From: Effrenium voratum
Taxonomy: Eukaryota > Sar > Dinophyceae > Suessiales > Symbiodiniaceae
Reading direction: 5' to 3'
NCBI GenBank assembly: GCA_963377175.1
Contig: CAUJNA010003505.1
Span: 62,001 to 126,000 of the forward strand
DNA length: 64,000 bases
The position numbers were made by a program, and so were the translations under genes. The notes beneath the pieces were generated by a model. The model had not been told where the DNA came from. It saw only the letters and a list, made by a program, of their open reading frames with translations, and ran no database searches. This document shows, piece after piece, positions 9,451-19,987 of the stretch. Numbering within the stretch: the first letter of the stretch is position 1; each line of letters starts with the position of its first letter.

Positions 9451-10596
9451 AGAAAAATGTTGGTCTAGTATTGGATCAGGCATGTCCCCTAACACGACTG
9501 GAGTCGGGCGCGGTGGGAAAATTGGTGGTTTAGATTTTGTTCAGTATTGGCTAATTCAGTATTGGGATACTTTGGGCCGGGGGAGAATATATTGGTTTAC
9601 ATCCATTATTAGGGGGAGGTGATTGATAGCTATTTTTGCCACATGCACACTCTGCAAATGATACTAAGTTGAACTTCACATTACTGTGCAGGGGAGAATG
9701 TGGTAGACAAAAGTAGTGGAGCCGTCAATCAGAGAGCAGCGCTTTCCGCTGGTTTGTTCAAAGCCTGCTTGAGAGGATGAGGCTTTTTCCAAACCCTGTC
9801 GACCGTGTGTTCAGCCATTTGGTTCAAACGCCGTGGGAAAGCCACGAGTTAGACGTTCACAAGGACTCGTTCAGAAGAAGGTTAGCAGGACGCCAACCAA
9901 CCATTTGCAGGGATGTTTTTCGTGGGTGTGTGTGAGTGCCCTTTTTGGCGGCATGTGGGGGGGGGGGCAAAAATGTAAGCGTACGTGCACAGGCGCACAC
10001 ACACACACAACATCCGCCAACTAACATTACATTCTTAAGCAGATGCAAACAGCGACGTCCCCACGCAGTCCCTACGCAGTCCCTCACTCTTCCTTGCATA
10101 ATTTCAAACACATTTTGGTTGCTGAGTCAAAGTGAGCTTTGTTTTGGTGGGCGATGCGTACGGGGCTTCCAGAATCACCTTTTGGCGAGGCCAATTTCAG
10201 AGTTTCCTGGTGGTTTGTGGGTCAAGCAGATGTCGCTGCACTTTCAACGAGTTCACCGGAAAAAAATATAGGATGAAAAAAGAGCACTTCCACCATGAAG
10301 GTTTCTCAGGGATTTCTGACTGAGGAGCCCCAGCTCCGGGAAATATCCATTTTTTTGTGGGCTACACACCTATGCCGTTTTTGCTGGCTTTTCCAATGTA
10401 GTTTGGAGATAGAAGCGAACCAGGGTACATGACAGTTCTTTTCATGGCTTTGGGTCTTTGGGACACCTGGCAAGAATGAGCCAAGCCGCACGCACAAAGC
10501 ACCCAGTTTCACATGGAACTCGAGAACGCCGCAGTTGTTTCAATGAAAACTATCCTTGTTCCCCACAAAATGGACGCGCCAGCGAAGCGAGCTCAG
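9451..10596. other. No gene recognised
   Basis: Contains a G run near 9957-9967 and a CA microsatellite at about 9997-10009. No reliable exon found. Confidence 0.45.
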
Positions 10597-10628
10597 GCTT
10601 TCTGGTGAACGTGGCGGATGAGATGCAG
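10597..10628 (+). CDS. Candidate exon of an unidentified + strand gene
   Basis: Acceptor GAGCTCAG then G, and donor GATGCAG then GC, frame a segment that in entry phase 1 reads GFLVNVADEMQ. The frame stays open to about 10737 (AMHRCMRPDPVARSS), so the true donor may be later. The product is not recognised. Confidence 0.35.
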
Positions 10629-11756
10629 GCGATGCATCGGTGTATGCGCCCGGATCCGGTCGCTCGGAGCAGCTCCGACGTTGATGAAAGCCACCTCTTG
10701 TTTGGAACACGGTGTTCGATTCCTTTTTAGAACAGTGCTAGAGCCGCTTTTAGAACAGGGTTGGAAAGCAGGGTTCGCCTTGTAGACCCGATTCCCCGTC
10801 TGGTTGAAGGGTCCGAGTTCCCAAAGTGGTTGAAGACCCACTTGGAGGGACCCGGTCCCTACCCTTTGGAAGGCATACGTTGATGCAAGGCCCCACGTTT
10901 TTTCTTGGGGTCAACTCTGCAAGGGCCACTCTGCTGTTTTTAAACCACTTTTTTGGTGCCAAACACGTTTTCTTTCTTTGCCTGTTGAGCCAGGGTTGTG
11001 GGAAGGTCGGGGCCAACCCCACTGTGATGCCAAAGAACCGTTGAACTTAAGTGAAGAGTTCGTCCTTGGCCGTTCGGTGTCACAGAAGTGCAAAAACAAT
11101 TTTCTGTGTTGTTATTCCAGCCTTTCTCCTTGCTGGCAACCCAAGTTTTCGTGATGCGGGAACCTAAGACATTTCGTGTTGGTTCGGTTCTGGCTACTCG
11201 TTCCAGGTTGTGGGGTTGACTTAGCCGCCATCCTAGCGGGTTGCAGGGCTGGACTCCGCCCCTTGCCGAGTGGTTCTGAATCGCTTCAGCAAGTGGCCAC
11301 ATTGCCGGTGGTTTGCCATTGATATGGACACCACCCATGGGTGCAGAGATCGGAACCTCCCCCCAATTCAGAATCATCCATTGCAATTGGATGACATGTG
11401 GATTCGGGCGAATGCACCTAGCATTTTGATCCATTCGATCATGGAGGTTTACAATGTGCCCATTAGGGAGGCAACGTATACCGACTCAGCTTAGGAACCA
11501 TTGCAGCTTCGAGAAAGAATGAAAGAGCGCTTCAAAAGGGGGAGAAAGGATGCTTATGGGCGGTTTTCATTCTGGTTTCCCTTTTTTGAAGCCCCCAAAT
11601 GGCGGCCCTCGTATTTTTTTCTAGAATTCCGGCCCAGCGCTTCTGTGGATTCCTGTCGGCGTGCGCAGTTGGGCAACGGTTCCCTGATGCTGCGCGGCCG
11701 AAGAGGTCAGGAGGCGCGGCAAGGATCTGGTCTCCATGGGGGAGCCTCCAAACAGG
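10629..11756. other. No certain gene; possible exon before a family A element
   Basis: Mostly unassigned. The last stretch, about 11673-11756, reads LGNGSLMLRGRRGQEARQGS and runs directly into the GTGAGT boundary of the element at 11757, so it may be an exon. Confidence 0.35.
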
Positions 11757-11860
11757 TGAGTATGGGTCAAAATTAAACCACCAAAATATGGACCGCAGGG
11801 TTTGGTCCATGTTTTTCATTTACCGTGGGCACCTATTTTTAACCCACAACCAAATAGCAG
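11757..11860 (+). mobile_element. Family A element with exact intron boundaries (introner-like)
   Basis: Begins GTGAGTATGGGTCAAAATTA directly after AAACAG and ends CCACAACCAAATAGCAG, giving a 104-bp segment with a canonical GT donor and AG acceptor. Inside are GGACCGCAGGG, CATTTACCGTGGGC and the inverted TTTTTAACCCACAA end. The coincidence of element ends and splice signals suggests an intron made by insertion of a transposable element. Confidence 0.6.
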
Positions 11861-12863
11861 CGTGGCTCAAGCTAGGGATTGGCACCTCGAAATCGGGAGT
11901 TTCCTTGTGGTTGCTATTTCTCAAGCCCAAAAAGGGTACTGAGCGAAACTTGATAAATACAGGGACAAACCACCTACCAGCTGGTGCGAAGCGATTGTAT
12001 CCATTCACAGGCAACCGCTGAAGTACTTCAAAGGGAAGCAGCATGAAGCCTACCAGTTCTGTGGGGTTTCTCGATGTCGGTTTTCGTTTCCACATTAGCA
12101 GCGCCCAATACTGAGTCCTATTGGCTATTTTTGTAGGCGGCTCTACTACGCAAAGGTTTCGTGGCCTATTCATCCCTTTGTAGCCATGCCGGTAGAGCCA
12201 AAAGTTGACGGTTGAAACAGGAGGTGAAACTTACCCGGATGTCTAGCCTGTCTTTCTACGAGGTTTCAACTTCATCACTTCTTCCCCCCACGTTATGGAC
12301 TTAAGCTTCTTGGGTGGGCCATTTAGTGGTGAAAACCAGTCTGGACTCAGAAAGTGAGATCATGTTTTTGGCTTCGCCATGTGACATGGGGCCAAGACTC
12401 TGACCCGTGTCAAGGCACACCCTTCATGCAGGGCAACATGCCTTGACCGATTCCGCCAAAGTTTCTTGCAACACCATCATGTGCCTCAAAAGGGCGGGTC
12501 GAAAGGCAAGCGCCGTTGGGGCGTTCGAAAATCCAACCGTGTAGAGCCGGAAAGTTTCAGAGGAACGACGTGGCGATTGTGTCGAGATTTCATGGCCGAT
12601 CATGTTCCTTTCGCGTCTGCTACAGATGTTCGATTTGGGTTCTACAACTGATACCCTGTTTTCTAGTGGTTACAGCCAAAACTCTAGAGGGGGCTGTAGC
12701 ACCAATAGCCAGCAAAGATTTGTTTCCAGCACGTGAAGCGGAATGAGACATGATTTTGGGTGTACCAAAAAACAAATTGGGTCAAGCAATAACCTCCCCT
12801 TCACCGATTTTTCCTTGAAGGCCGCCGCGATAATCAGGGCGAAACCGGAGGGGGTGGTTTGAG
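11861..12863. other. No gene recognised; diverged family B fragment
   Basis: GAGCGAAACTTGATAAATAC to GATTGTATCCATTCACAGG (11940-12010) resembles family B. No reliable exon was found in the rest. Confidence 0.45.
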
Positions 12864-12946
12864 GTGCAGATGCCGTGCAAGCGCATGAAGCAGCTGAAGC
12901 GCGGCATTGTGGTACCTGTGCACGCCACGCCGCGCACCCAGCGCAG
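12864..12946 (+). CDS. Candidate exon of an unidentified + strand gene
   Basis: Acceptor GTTTGAG then G, phase 0 start. The reading is VQMPCKRMKQLKRGIVVPV followed by HATPRTQR, rich in Lys and Arg, with strongly GC-biased third positions. The segment ends CAGCGCAG before GTGCGG, leaving phase 2. The candidate exon at 16197 begins with the single base needed to complete this codon, so the two can be spliced in frame. No family recognised. Confidence 0.5.
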
Positions 12947-13061
12947 GTGCGGAGGTCCCCCTTTCTTAGGGTGGCGTCGCATGTTACAACCCCTCAAAAG
13001 GGATTTTCTTTGGCTTCTTTTCAAGCCACCCCCAAAGGATACCCTCGGCAAAAGACACAGC

Positions 13062-13187
13062 CATACTGTGGACGGGTGAAATCCTGCACTATTTGAAACC
13101 ATGAGGAACCATTGTTTGATGGTAGGTGCAGCAGAATCATCATTCCAGGGTTTCTTCTGTGGTGCAGGATTTCGGCCATGTACAGTA
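13062..13187 (+). mobile_element. Family B inverted-repeat element
   Basis: Left end CATACTGTGGACGGGTGAAA and TCCTGCACTATTTGAAACC; right end TGTGGTGCAGGATTTCGGCC and ATGTACAGTA. The two ends are inverted repeats of about 30 bp. Interior motifs GAGGAACCATTG and CATTCCAGGGTTTCTT are shared with 47065-47190. Confidence 0.8.
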
Positions 13188-14622
13188 TTTCCCCCTGTTT
13201 GGGTGGCTTTCAATCAAACATCGCCTTTCTGGCCCGAAGGGTGAGTTCAGTTTTGGAGTGATGCTTTAAGGGGACAGTTGGGGACCACCGAAGAAATCCG
13301 CGTTTGGACATATGTAGCTTGGTCTTCTGTGACAAATACCAAACCAACCTTCTTCTGGGTTCCAGAAAAAGAGCAATGAGGGTTGCCACTTTTAGTTGAC
13401 ACTATGTTTTGTCGTCAAAGAACACCAAGGCGCTGCTGTGCGTGCCTCTTCCTGTTCAATGCTTTATGACCATCTTCACAAACCCAATGTCACTGGGTTT
13501 TTCAGGCGCTGCTCAAGCGAGTTCAAGCGAGTGAAATATTGTGACCTTGGGCCCTGTGATGAAAGCTGCTTTCAGAGCTGAATTCTTGGTTGAATTGTTG
13601 GTATGCTGCCAGAACAAGATTCTGCCCGTGGGAGTTGACAAAAGGTCCCTTCCAGAAGTGGCCTCCAGTCCCAGTCAGAGACCTATGTGGAAGGCTAGAT
13701 TTGGGATGGAGCATTGATCAAAGAGAAGCAGTGACCAGTTAGGCCTAAGAGCGATGTGTTTGGGGCTCACCATGGAACGAGCAAGCAAGGATGTCTACAA
13801 GCCCATCCTGGGGATGTACCATGATTCTGCTTCTTGGAAGTGCCTACAGTTGTTACCTGGGACCGGTTGCTGGGGGCGTGCCCCAACCATTTGCACCTGC
13901 AGAAGAGTAGCCCGCACAAAAGTCCTTGACCATTTGGTAGGTGTTTCTACAATATGGTTTCATAAAGGTTGTAGACATGCCTATAAACCTTATAAAAGAC
14001 AACTGAATGGGTTGTGGGCGCTGTTCGTATGAGGTAAGAGGCATATATTTTGGGCACGTACCTAGGGGTATGCAGTCGTTCCGGTGGCTATTTGCTTTGG
14101 GTGTTCAACAGAGGCTCAGCAATGTTGACCCCGGATTTGTGAACGCGGTGGATCGTTAGGGCTGTTCCTCCCAAAAGGGAAAAGTGATCCAGGTCCTTTC
14201 TACAAAGGATTGATCCCCAAATGAAAATCAACCATGGGTTTATGAATCAACGGAGTTCCCATTCGTGGAATCTCTTGTTTGGTTCTTTTTTCAACAATGG
14301 TGGTTCCGTACGCTGGTTGGTTTCCTTTGGTTCCCCTTCAAATGCCAAAGGGGGTCGAAGCAGGAGGACTCGGGGGGGGGGGAATGCAGGGCTTGGTCCT
14401 GGTGCAGGGTTGCTGCAAGCCACAAGATGATCAAACTTCAAGCCAACAGTTGTGTCCTTTGGCTTCCCAGGAGCCAACGCTGTTCCGTCGGTCAGGTTGA
14501 CTGGGAGCAACCCCATTTTTGTGGAAAACATTGCGCGGCCACTCGCTAGAGGCCAAAGGAGTTCCCTTTATAAAGTGTAGTGAGGATGATGACCCTGCTT
14601 TGGTACAGGTTTACTCTCCAGC
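13188..14622. other. No gene recognised
   Basis: Unassigned. Fragments of a dispersed TTGGTTTCC...CCAAAGGG motif occur near 14320-14350. ORFs such as 13754-14032 lack coding bias. Confidence 0.4.
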
Positions 14623-14736
14623 CAGGTGGCTGTGGGTCAAAAACAGGGTAACCCCAAAATGGGTTGCCCTGGTAAATGGAACCCAAGACTAAAATCTGCG
14701 GTTTTTTGGTGGCTTAATTTTGACCCACGCCCAGTT
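14623..14736 (-). mobile_element. Family A inverted-repeat element
   Basis: In the opposite orientation to the 11757 copy: AGGTGGCTGTGGGTCAAAA at the left, TGGTAAATGGAACCCAAGAC and TAAAATCTGCGG inside, and TTAATTTTGACCCACGCCC at the right. It includes an inner inverted repeat (GGGTAACCCC / CCTGGTAAATGG). Confidence 0.75.
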
Positions 14737-16055
14737 GTGCCGATCGGGTTGACTGAGAGCAACCCTGACAAACGCGCCCCCGCAGCAAGTTGAGACGAAT
14801 CCTTTCGGCCGCCTCTCTTGCCTCGCCATTCGCCATGAGCCTTCTCCGAAGCGCCGCCAGGACTGAGCAAGCCAACAGAACAGGTGAACCTAGTGGACCA
14901 AGCAAGAGAAGTACCCAATGGTGCATTTCGGGACATTCTGGAGTTTGGGGACCCCCCCACCAAATCCACAGATTGCTCGTTTCTTTGCTTTGGTTTCCCT
15001 TTGCCAGCCCAAAGGGGTCCAGATCTTAAGTCTCCCAAAGTTCAACCATTTTCCTGGGAAAAGCCGCCCGAATTTCGTCCGGTTTTGACGATTTTCTGGA
15101 AACGGCGCAAGTGCAAGGGTCCTTCGGCCAGGACCCCGGGCTATCTCCAGACATTCGCGGATACCGTATTTTTGGGTGTTGGAAGAATCGTAGACATTGC
15201 CGATTATGTCTTTCTAGGTATCCATGGGAAGACTCCTTTGGACTACATCTTTAACGGTTGGCATGTGGGGCTTGTTGAAAGTCCACCTCATTATCGGAAT
15301 AGACTGAATCAGCACCACTGCCAACATAAATATTGTATGAACCCTGTAGAACTGTATATGGTTGAATTGGTGGATCATTTTGATAATGGACTGTCAGACT
15401 CGCCCGTGGCCATCTCTTCAGAGCCATCCCACCGGGATCAGAATCCCACCCGCGGCACACCCTCCTTCATGTGGGCACTTTTAAGCTCTTTTCAAGGCCA
15501 GTTTCGAGGGAACCCATAAGGCGGCAACCAGTCTTGGGATCCCCTGATTCTTGGACATGCCGTGTTGTCTTGTTTAGTGGCCGGGACAGGATATGCAAGT
15601 TGAAACAGAAGCCTGTTCTTAAGCCAACCCGCGCCGCTTCCGTTCGGCCATGGTGGGAACCGAGGGCACTACTTCTGACCGGCATCTGCAAACGAGGAAA
15701 TGGAGAGCCGTTTCACCACGCATGACCAAAAAGAAGCAAAAACACCTGTCAGCAACAGAGTGCAAGGGAACCATCCAAATAAAACTATGATTTACAAGGA
15801 TTGTTCATGTGTAGCAAGAATGGGCCCGCATCCATGCAGGGTGTCTGAGTTCTTTCCTTGTTTTTGTTGTTGTCTTTTTTAGTTCCCCGGGCTTCCCCTT
15901 GTTGGGTAAACGGAAAACAATGTATAAGCACGGGTTGCCCCCCAACTTCCAGTTCGGAATCAGTGGGGATGGGTGTTCAAGCCGTTCCCTACTCGACATT
16001 CACTGTTCTTGTCGTGTTTTGTTGTCTATTCATCCTTAGTGGGTGGCTGCAAGCA
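14737..16055. other. No certain gene
   Basis: A GC-rich stretch at 14760-14880 is open on both strands. The minus strand reads RRRLMANGEAREAAERIRLN, which is helix-like and could be an exon. ORF 14884-15519 (+) has no recognised motif. Confidence 0.35.
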
Positions 16056-16133
16056 ACTTATATATATATATATATATTTGTATATATATATATATTATAC
16101 ATATATATATATATACTATATATATACAGTATA
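16056..16133. repeat. TA microsatellite
   Basis: Near-continuous TATATATA with a few ATTATAC breaks. Confidence 0.9.
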
Positions 16134-16196
16134 TTTTGAACACATGCCAAGGATTGGATAGTGAGGGTTCCCCCTTGACGTTGTTCGTGTCGCCAG

Positions 16197-16291
16197 GATC
16201 GCCAGCGTGGGCCTGCGCCCGGCGGCCGGCGTGACCGGCATGGCCCGCCTGGCTGGCCCCAAGCCCGCGGCCGGCCCAGAATGGCCCTGGC
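16197..16291 (+). CDS. Candidate exon of an unidentified + strand gene
   Basis: Acceptor TCGCCAG then G. After one base completing the previous codon, the frame reads IASVGLRPAAGVTGMARLAG then PKPAAGPEWPW, with almost every third position C or G. The 3' end is uncertain because several GC dinucleotides could be donors (for example before GCCCGC at 16241 or GCGGCC at 16267). It splices in phase with the candidate exon at 12864. Overlapping frames on both strands are also open because the segment is GC-rich. Confidence 0.45.
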
Positions 16292-17246
16292 GGAAGGGGG
16301 GGGAGTGGAGCCCGGCGGTGCATTTTGGTTTCAGCTTCATTCGTTTTGACCACCTGGGCTTTTGTCAGTTGGGGGGGGGATATTTTTATTTATTTTTTTC
16401 CGGGGGGGAAGAAGCGTTTGAGCGCGTCCGTTGTGTGACTATGCGATTTTAGCAGCTGACAAGCGGAAGCATCAATTTGAGGAGGGTCCCCCTCGTGGGA
16501 TTCTGAGGGTCCCACCCTTGCGTTGTTGGTGCGGTTCTGGGGGTCGGCCGGCTCCTGAGCAAACCAAAGAAAGCACAAAGCAAGCCTGTTCGAAATCAAT
16601 CCTGAATCCTTATGACTTTTGTCGAATGGTAGTGGTTTCCCTTGTTGAAATAGTTTCCCACTACAGATTACGGACAAGGACAAGGGATCCCCCATTTGAA
16701 CAATCTAGATGGGTAAGCACATTAAACCAGTACCAACGTGCAAAACCGCAGCAAGAAGAGGGAGGCTTGAGGTTTTCATTTGGTGGTAAACCGACAATTT
16801 CTTTCCAACGCCTGCATAAAAACCCAAATAAGATTTTGTTGCCGGCAAGTCGGATTATCATTCACTTGTAGAGGAATCTTTTTTTTGGGGGAGCCCCGTT
16901 TCCCGGTTTCCTTCAATTGGAAAGGGAGAAAGCGCTGGGATAATGGCAGGATCCCTTCTAAAATGGGACACCCCCGTTGATCCATTCATCAAGCAGGGGT
17001 TGGCCCTCAGCGATGAAAGGGGTCAGCATCCTATTGGTTCACCTGGTTTAATCTTAGTCAACACCCTATCGATTGGCAATCCTGAAGTTCCGCCTCTAAA
17101 CCTTCATGATCCTTTCTGACCCCTAAGAGTCCCCGCTTTCGGTCTCAATTCGGGTCACGTCACGTGGCAAAGGTTGCCTTTTGAAACCAAAGCGGCCAAA
17201 GGAACCGCCGGGAACGAGCCGTCCATTCCGTTGGCTTTCGAATGAG
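16292..17246. other. No gene recognised
   Basis: Contains G runs near 16297 and 16372. ORF 16431-16871 shows no coding signature. Confidence 0.45.
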
Positions 17247-17303
17247 GTGGCCGTGCGGGGCTTTGCCAGCCGCTCCATGCCACGCCTGGGCCACAACCTC
17301 GAG
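17247..17303 (+). CDS. Candidate exon of an unidentified + strand gene
   Basis: A 57-nt exon, phase 0 at both ends, between acceptor CGAATGAG and a GC donor (CTCGAG then GCCTGA). It reads VAVRGFASRSMPRLGHNLE. The AG-G start, GAG-GC end and GC-rich third positions are exactly those of the exons of the confirmed gene downstream. The protein family is not recognised. Confidence 0.55.
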
Positions 17304-18947
17304 GCCTGAGCTGGCGACTGGCCACTGGAAGGTGCTGGCTGTGGGGATGTAGTTTGGGGTTTTGCTCATTCCCATGGACCCGTAGAGCCTCCTTTCAGGG
17401 GACCCGTTCCTTTTGGGTTCCATGTTAACTTGCGGAGTGGGGGGGGGGGGGTTAAAGATGTAGCGTGTGTGTGTGTACTTTTTGGGGAGGTCCCTCCTTT
17501 AGACTCAAAAGGACAGTCGAAACAAATCCTATATGTTTTGAGAGTTGTGGTGTCGTGCTCTTTGGTTCGACCTGAACACCTTTGGAGCGCTTGGAAAATG
17601 ACAAAATGTTTCAGTATGCAGTAGCCAAAAGTTGTACTTTTCGCAGAGGCCAAAGACAAGGGCTACGTCTCAAAATAGGAGGGCTCCCTTTTTCTGATGG
17701 GTTTCAATGTAAGTCAACAGGAGACAGACAAGCCACTTTTGACGGTCCCCAATTGTAAAGATTCGCCGATGTGGTTTTTGGACTCGTACCCCGTTTCTGG
17801 ACAACATAGCGCCAGAGGCTTAAAAAGGGGCCCACACCGTTGGCAACTCCTCATCCAACGGTGTGTCAAAACCAGACTCTTCCTTTGGCTGAGGGGGAAC
17901 CAACATGAGAGCCACCCACAGCACACTCACACACACACACATGGGGGTGGCCGCAGATGTAAACATGTGTCCTTTTTCCTGCGAGCAAATGCCATGCAAC
18001 ATCACAGGTGAACCTTTCACGGGTCACTGGATTCCCCCACATGAGACTTTTTTCAATTGTTTGGTGCGGGGGTTGCCAAAATTAGGCGGCCTTTTGGGGA
18101 TGCCGTGCATTGGGTGGCACACGGCGGCCGCCGAAACAGGTCCAAAAAGGAACCGGCCACGTGTTTGCCACGGCGAGTTCCAGAGAAACAAACGGCCACA
18201 GGCGCGAACGCATTGTTCAAGCCAGGGGGCACCTTGTGTCTTTTTCTCCGACCAAGCGGTCCCCATGCATTGCCACGCCATACTTTGCCCTTTGCCCCGT
18301 TGAGTTCCCTGAATGAGCAACAACCGGCTTTGTGCCGGGACCTGGTTGGTGCTGGCAGGGGCCAGGCATTTGGTCCCGATCGGTTTGTTGGGAACGCCTC
18401 CGATGGAGACACATCTCTGCAAGCTCGGCTTCAAATCTGAGCTGCCCCGCCAAGTGCCAGCAAGCCGCAGGCAAAAGGTCTACGGGTAACTTGCGCATAT
18501 TTTGACCCTGGCGATGGCTTGTATTAAAAGATAAGCTTCTTTCTCCAGGTGCCCCCTGCTATGAACCCGTTTTTTTTTTTTTTGAACCGATTTTCAATGA
18601 TAAATGAATTCCCATGGTGCTCCATCTGGGGGTTCCTTTCATAGACGAGGTTCGAATTCAAGCCGGATCCGCACGAACAGCGAGCTTGGCTAACGAGCTC
18701 ACCCACAGCAATGTTGGTGAATGATTTGGATTTGCCCAAAGCCTCTCATACTGAACAATACCCTTTCCCTCACCCTTTCAATAGCCAGCCTTTGATTTGT
18801 AGCTGCCCAGCTTCTGGGTTAATGTTCGGTAGGAGTGATGATGGTAGAAGAAACATGTGTGTGTGTGTGTGCGCAAGCGTGTTTCAGAAAATCCTTTCGG
18901 GGCGGTTTGAAGGGCCCACAATGGAAACACGTCCCATATCTCGCCAG
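17304..18947. other. No certain gene
   Basis: Includes a G run at 17439-17451 and CA repeats at about 17927-17941. The + frame at 18363-18470 (HLVPIGLLGTPPMETHLCK) and the minus strand there (LRFEAELAEMCLHRR) are both open; neither can be confirmed. Confidence 0.35.
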
Positions 18948-18967
18948 GACCACTTCGACTTTGCGGA
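18948..18967 (+). CDS. Possible 20-nt microexon
   Basis: Acceptor TCTCGCCAG then G; reads DHFDFA plus two bases before GTTCATG. The frame continues as EFMHLGSYL if no donor is used, a pattern slightly like an EF-hand loop end. If the GT at 18968 is a donor, the split GAG codon is completed by the candidate exon at 19944. Weak evidence. Confidence 0.25.
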
Positions 18968-19840
18968 GTTCATGCATCTCGGATCTTACCTAGCACGTTT
19001 TTTTTTTTTTTTTTTTTTTTCTATTTCCGGTGTCGAATACATTTTTGGGTCAACCCCAGCAAGGTTAGCAAGCCCAATAAAGACGTTGAACTCTGAGAGG
19101 GTTGCTCGGAGCGGTTCCTCAAAGACGACAAACCACAAAGTTTCCCTTTGCCAAGCACCCCTAACATTTCCGCGAGCTGCGGTTTTGAAGCTTCACGCCC
19201 TTCCTTGACCAGGGCGAATTGCTCGTTTAAGTTTCTTTCGATTTTCCATGGTCCATAATACCGGCCCTTTCCCCGGTACCTATGAGAGTTGTGGTTCGGG
19301 CAACCCATGGGATTCACTGCCTATCCAATTTCCTGGCGAGCTTACCGATTGTACTTAGATGCGAGACCAGCCTTACCATACCCGCTGCAATCCCCTGAAC
19401 CCCAACCAAGTGAGCAGCGCCCAGAGACCCCCCAACATCGGCAAGGGGTGGATGTTGTGGGGCTGGTGTAGAAAGGAGCATGGTAGGGCCTGTAGAAGCA
19501 TTAGAAGCCAAGCATCTTGGCGGAACCAACCATTCTGCATCCTCCTCCTTCTGTCAAGGCTCCTTCTTTTCAGAAAACGGCAACCACCATAAAGGGAAAG
19601 TGAGTGGCTTCTGCAAAGAAGCAATGGGTGAACAGAATCTGTCCGAGCTATAACGAGCTCACCCAGGTGTGAAACAAGCTCGCCCTTGCTACATCCTTTA
19701 TGTTTAGTGTTTGTTTTTAATATATATGTATATATATGGAACCTACCAACGGCGTCCCCTTAAGCAAAACAGTTTTGGTTCCGTTGAGTTCTGCATTTCA
19801 GGTGTTGGAATTCGGAGTGGCTCGAAGTTCAAGACTTAAC
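18968..19840. other. No gene recognised
   Basis: Holds a run of 22 T at 18999-19020 and a GTGTGTGT tract near 18858. No exon could be supported. Confidence 0.45.
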
Positions 19841-19910
19841 GCAGGTTTCAGTTTTCTTTCCATTTACCAAGGGCACCATTTTGGGTACTATTTATTTTTT
19901 TGCCACCAAG
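19841..19910 (+). mobile_element. Partial family A element
   Basis: GCAGGTTTCAG, TTTCCATTTACCAAGGGCAC and CATTTTGGGTAC match the right half of family A. The terminal GACCCAC block is replaced by TTTTGCCACC. Confidence 0.5.
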
Positions 19911-19943
19911 TCTTGGTGCGTCCGCGAAACGGGACAGGTGCAG

Positions 19944-19987
19944 GATGCACAGCCCCATCGGCGAGTACATGTTCTGGGTCGTGACGG
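19944..19987 (+). CDS. Candidate exon of an unidentified + strand gene
   Basis: Acceptor GTGCAG then G. After one base the frame reads MHSPIGEYMFWVVT and ends ACGG before GCTGAG, a GC donor, leaving phase 1. The candidate exon at 22633 enters in phase 1, so the two could join. GC-rich third positions. Product unknown. Confidence 0.45.

Noticed and set aside
14884..15519. 211-codon + ORF
   Set aside because: No GC-rich third positions, no splice-site context and no recognisable motif.
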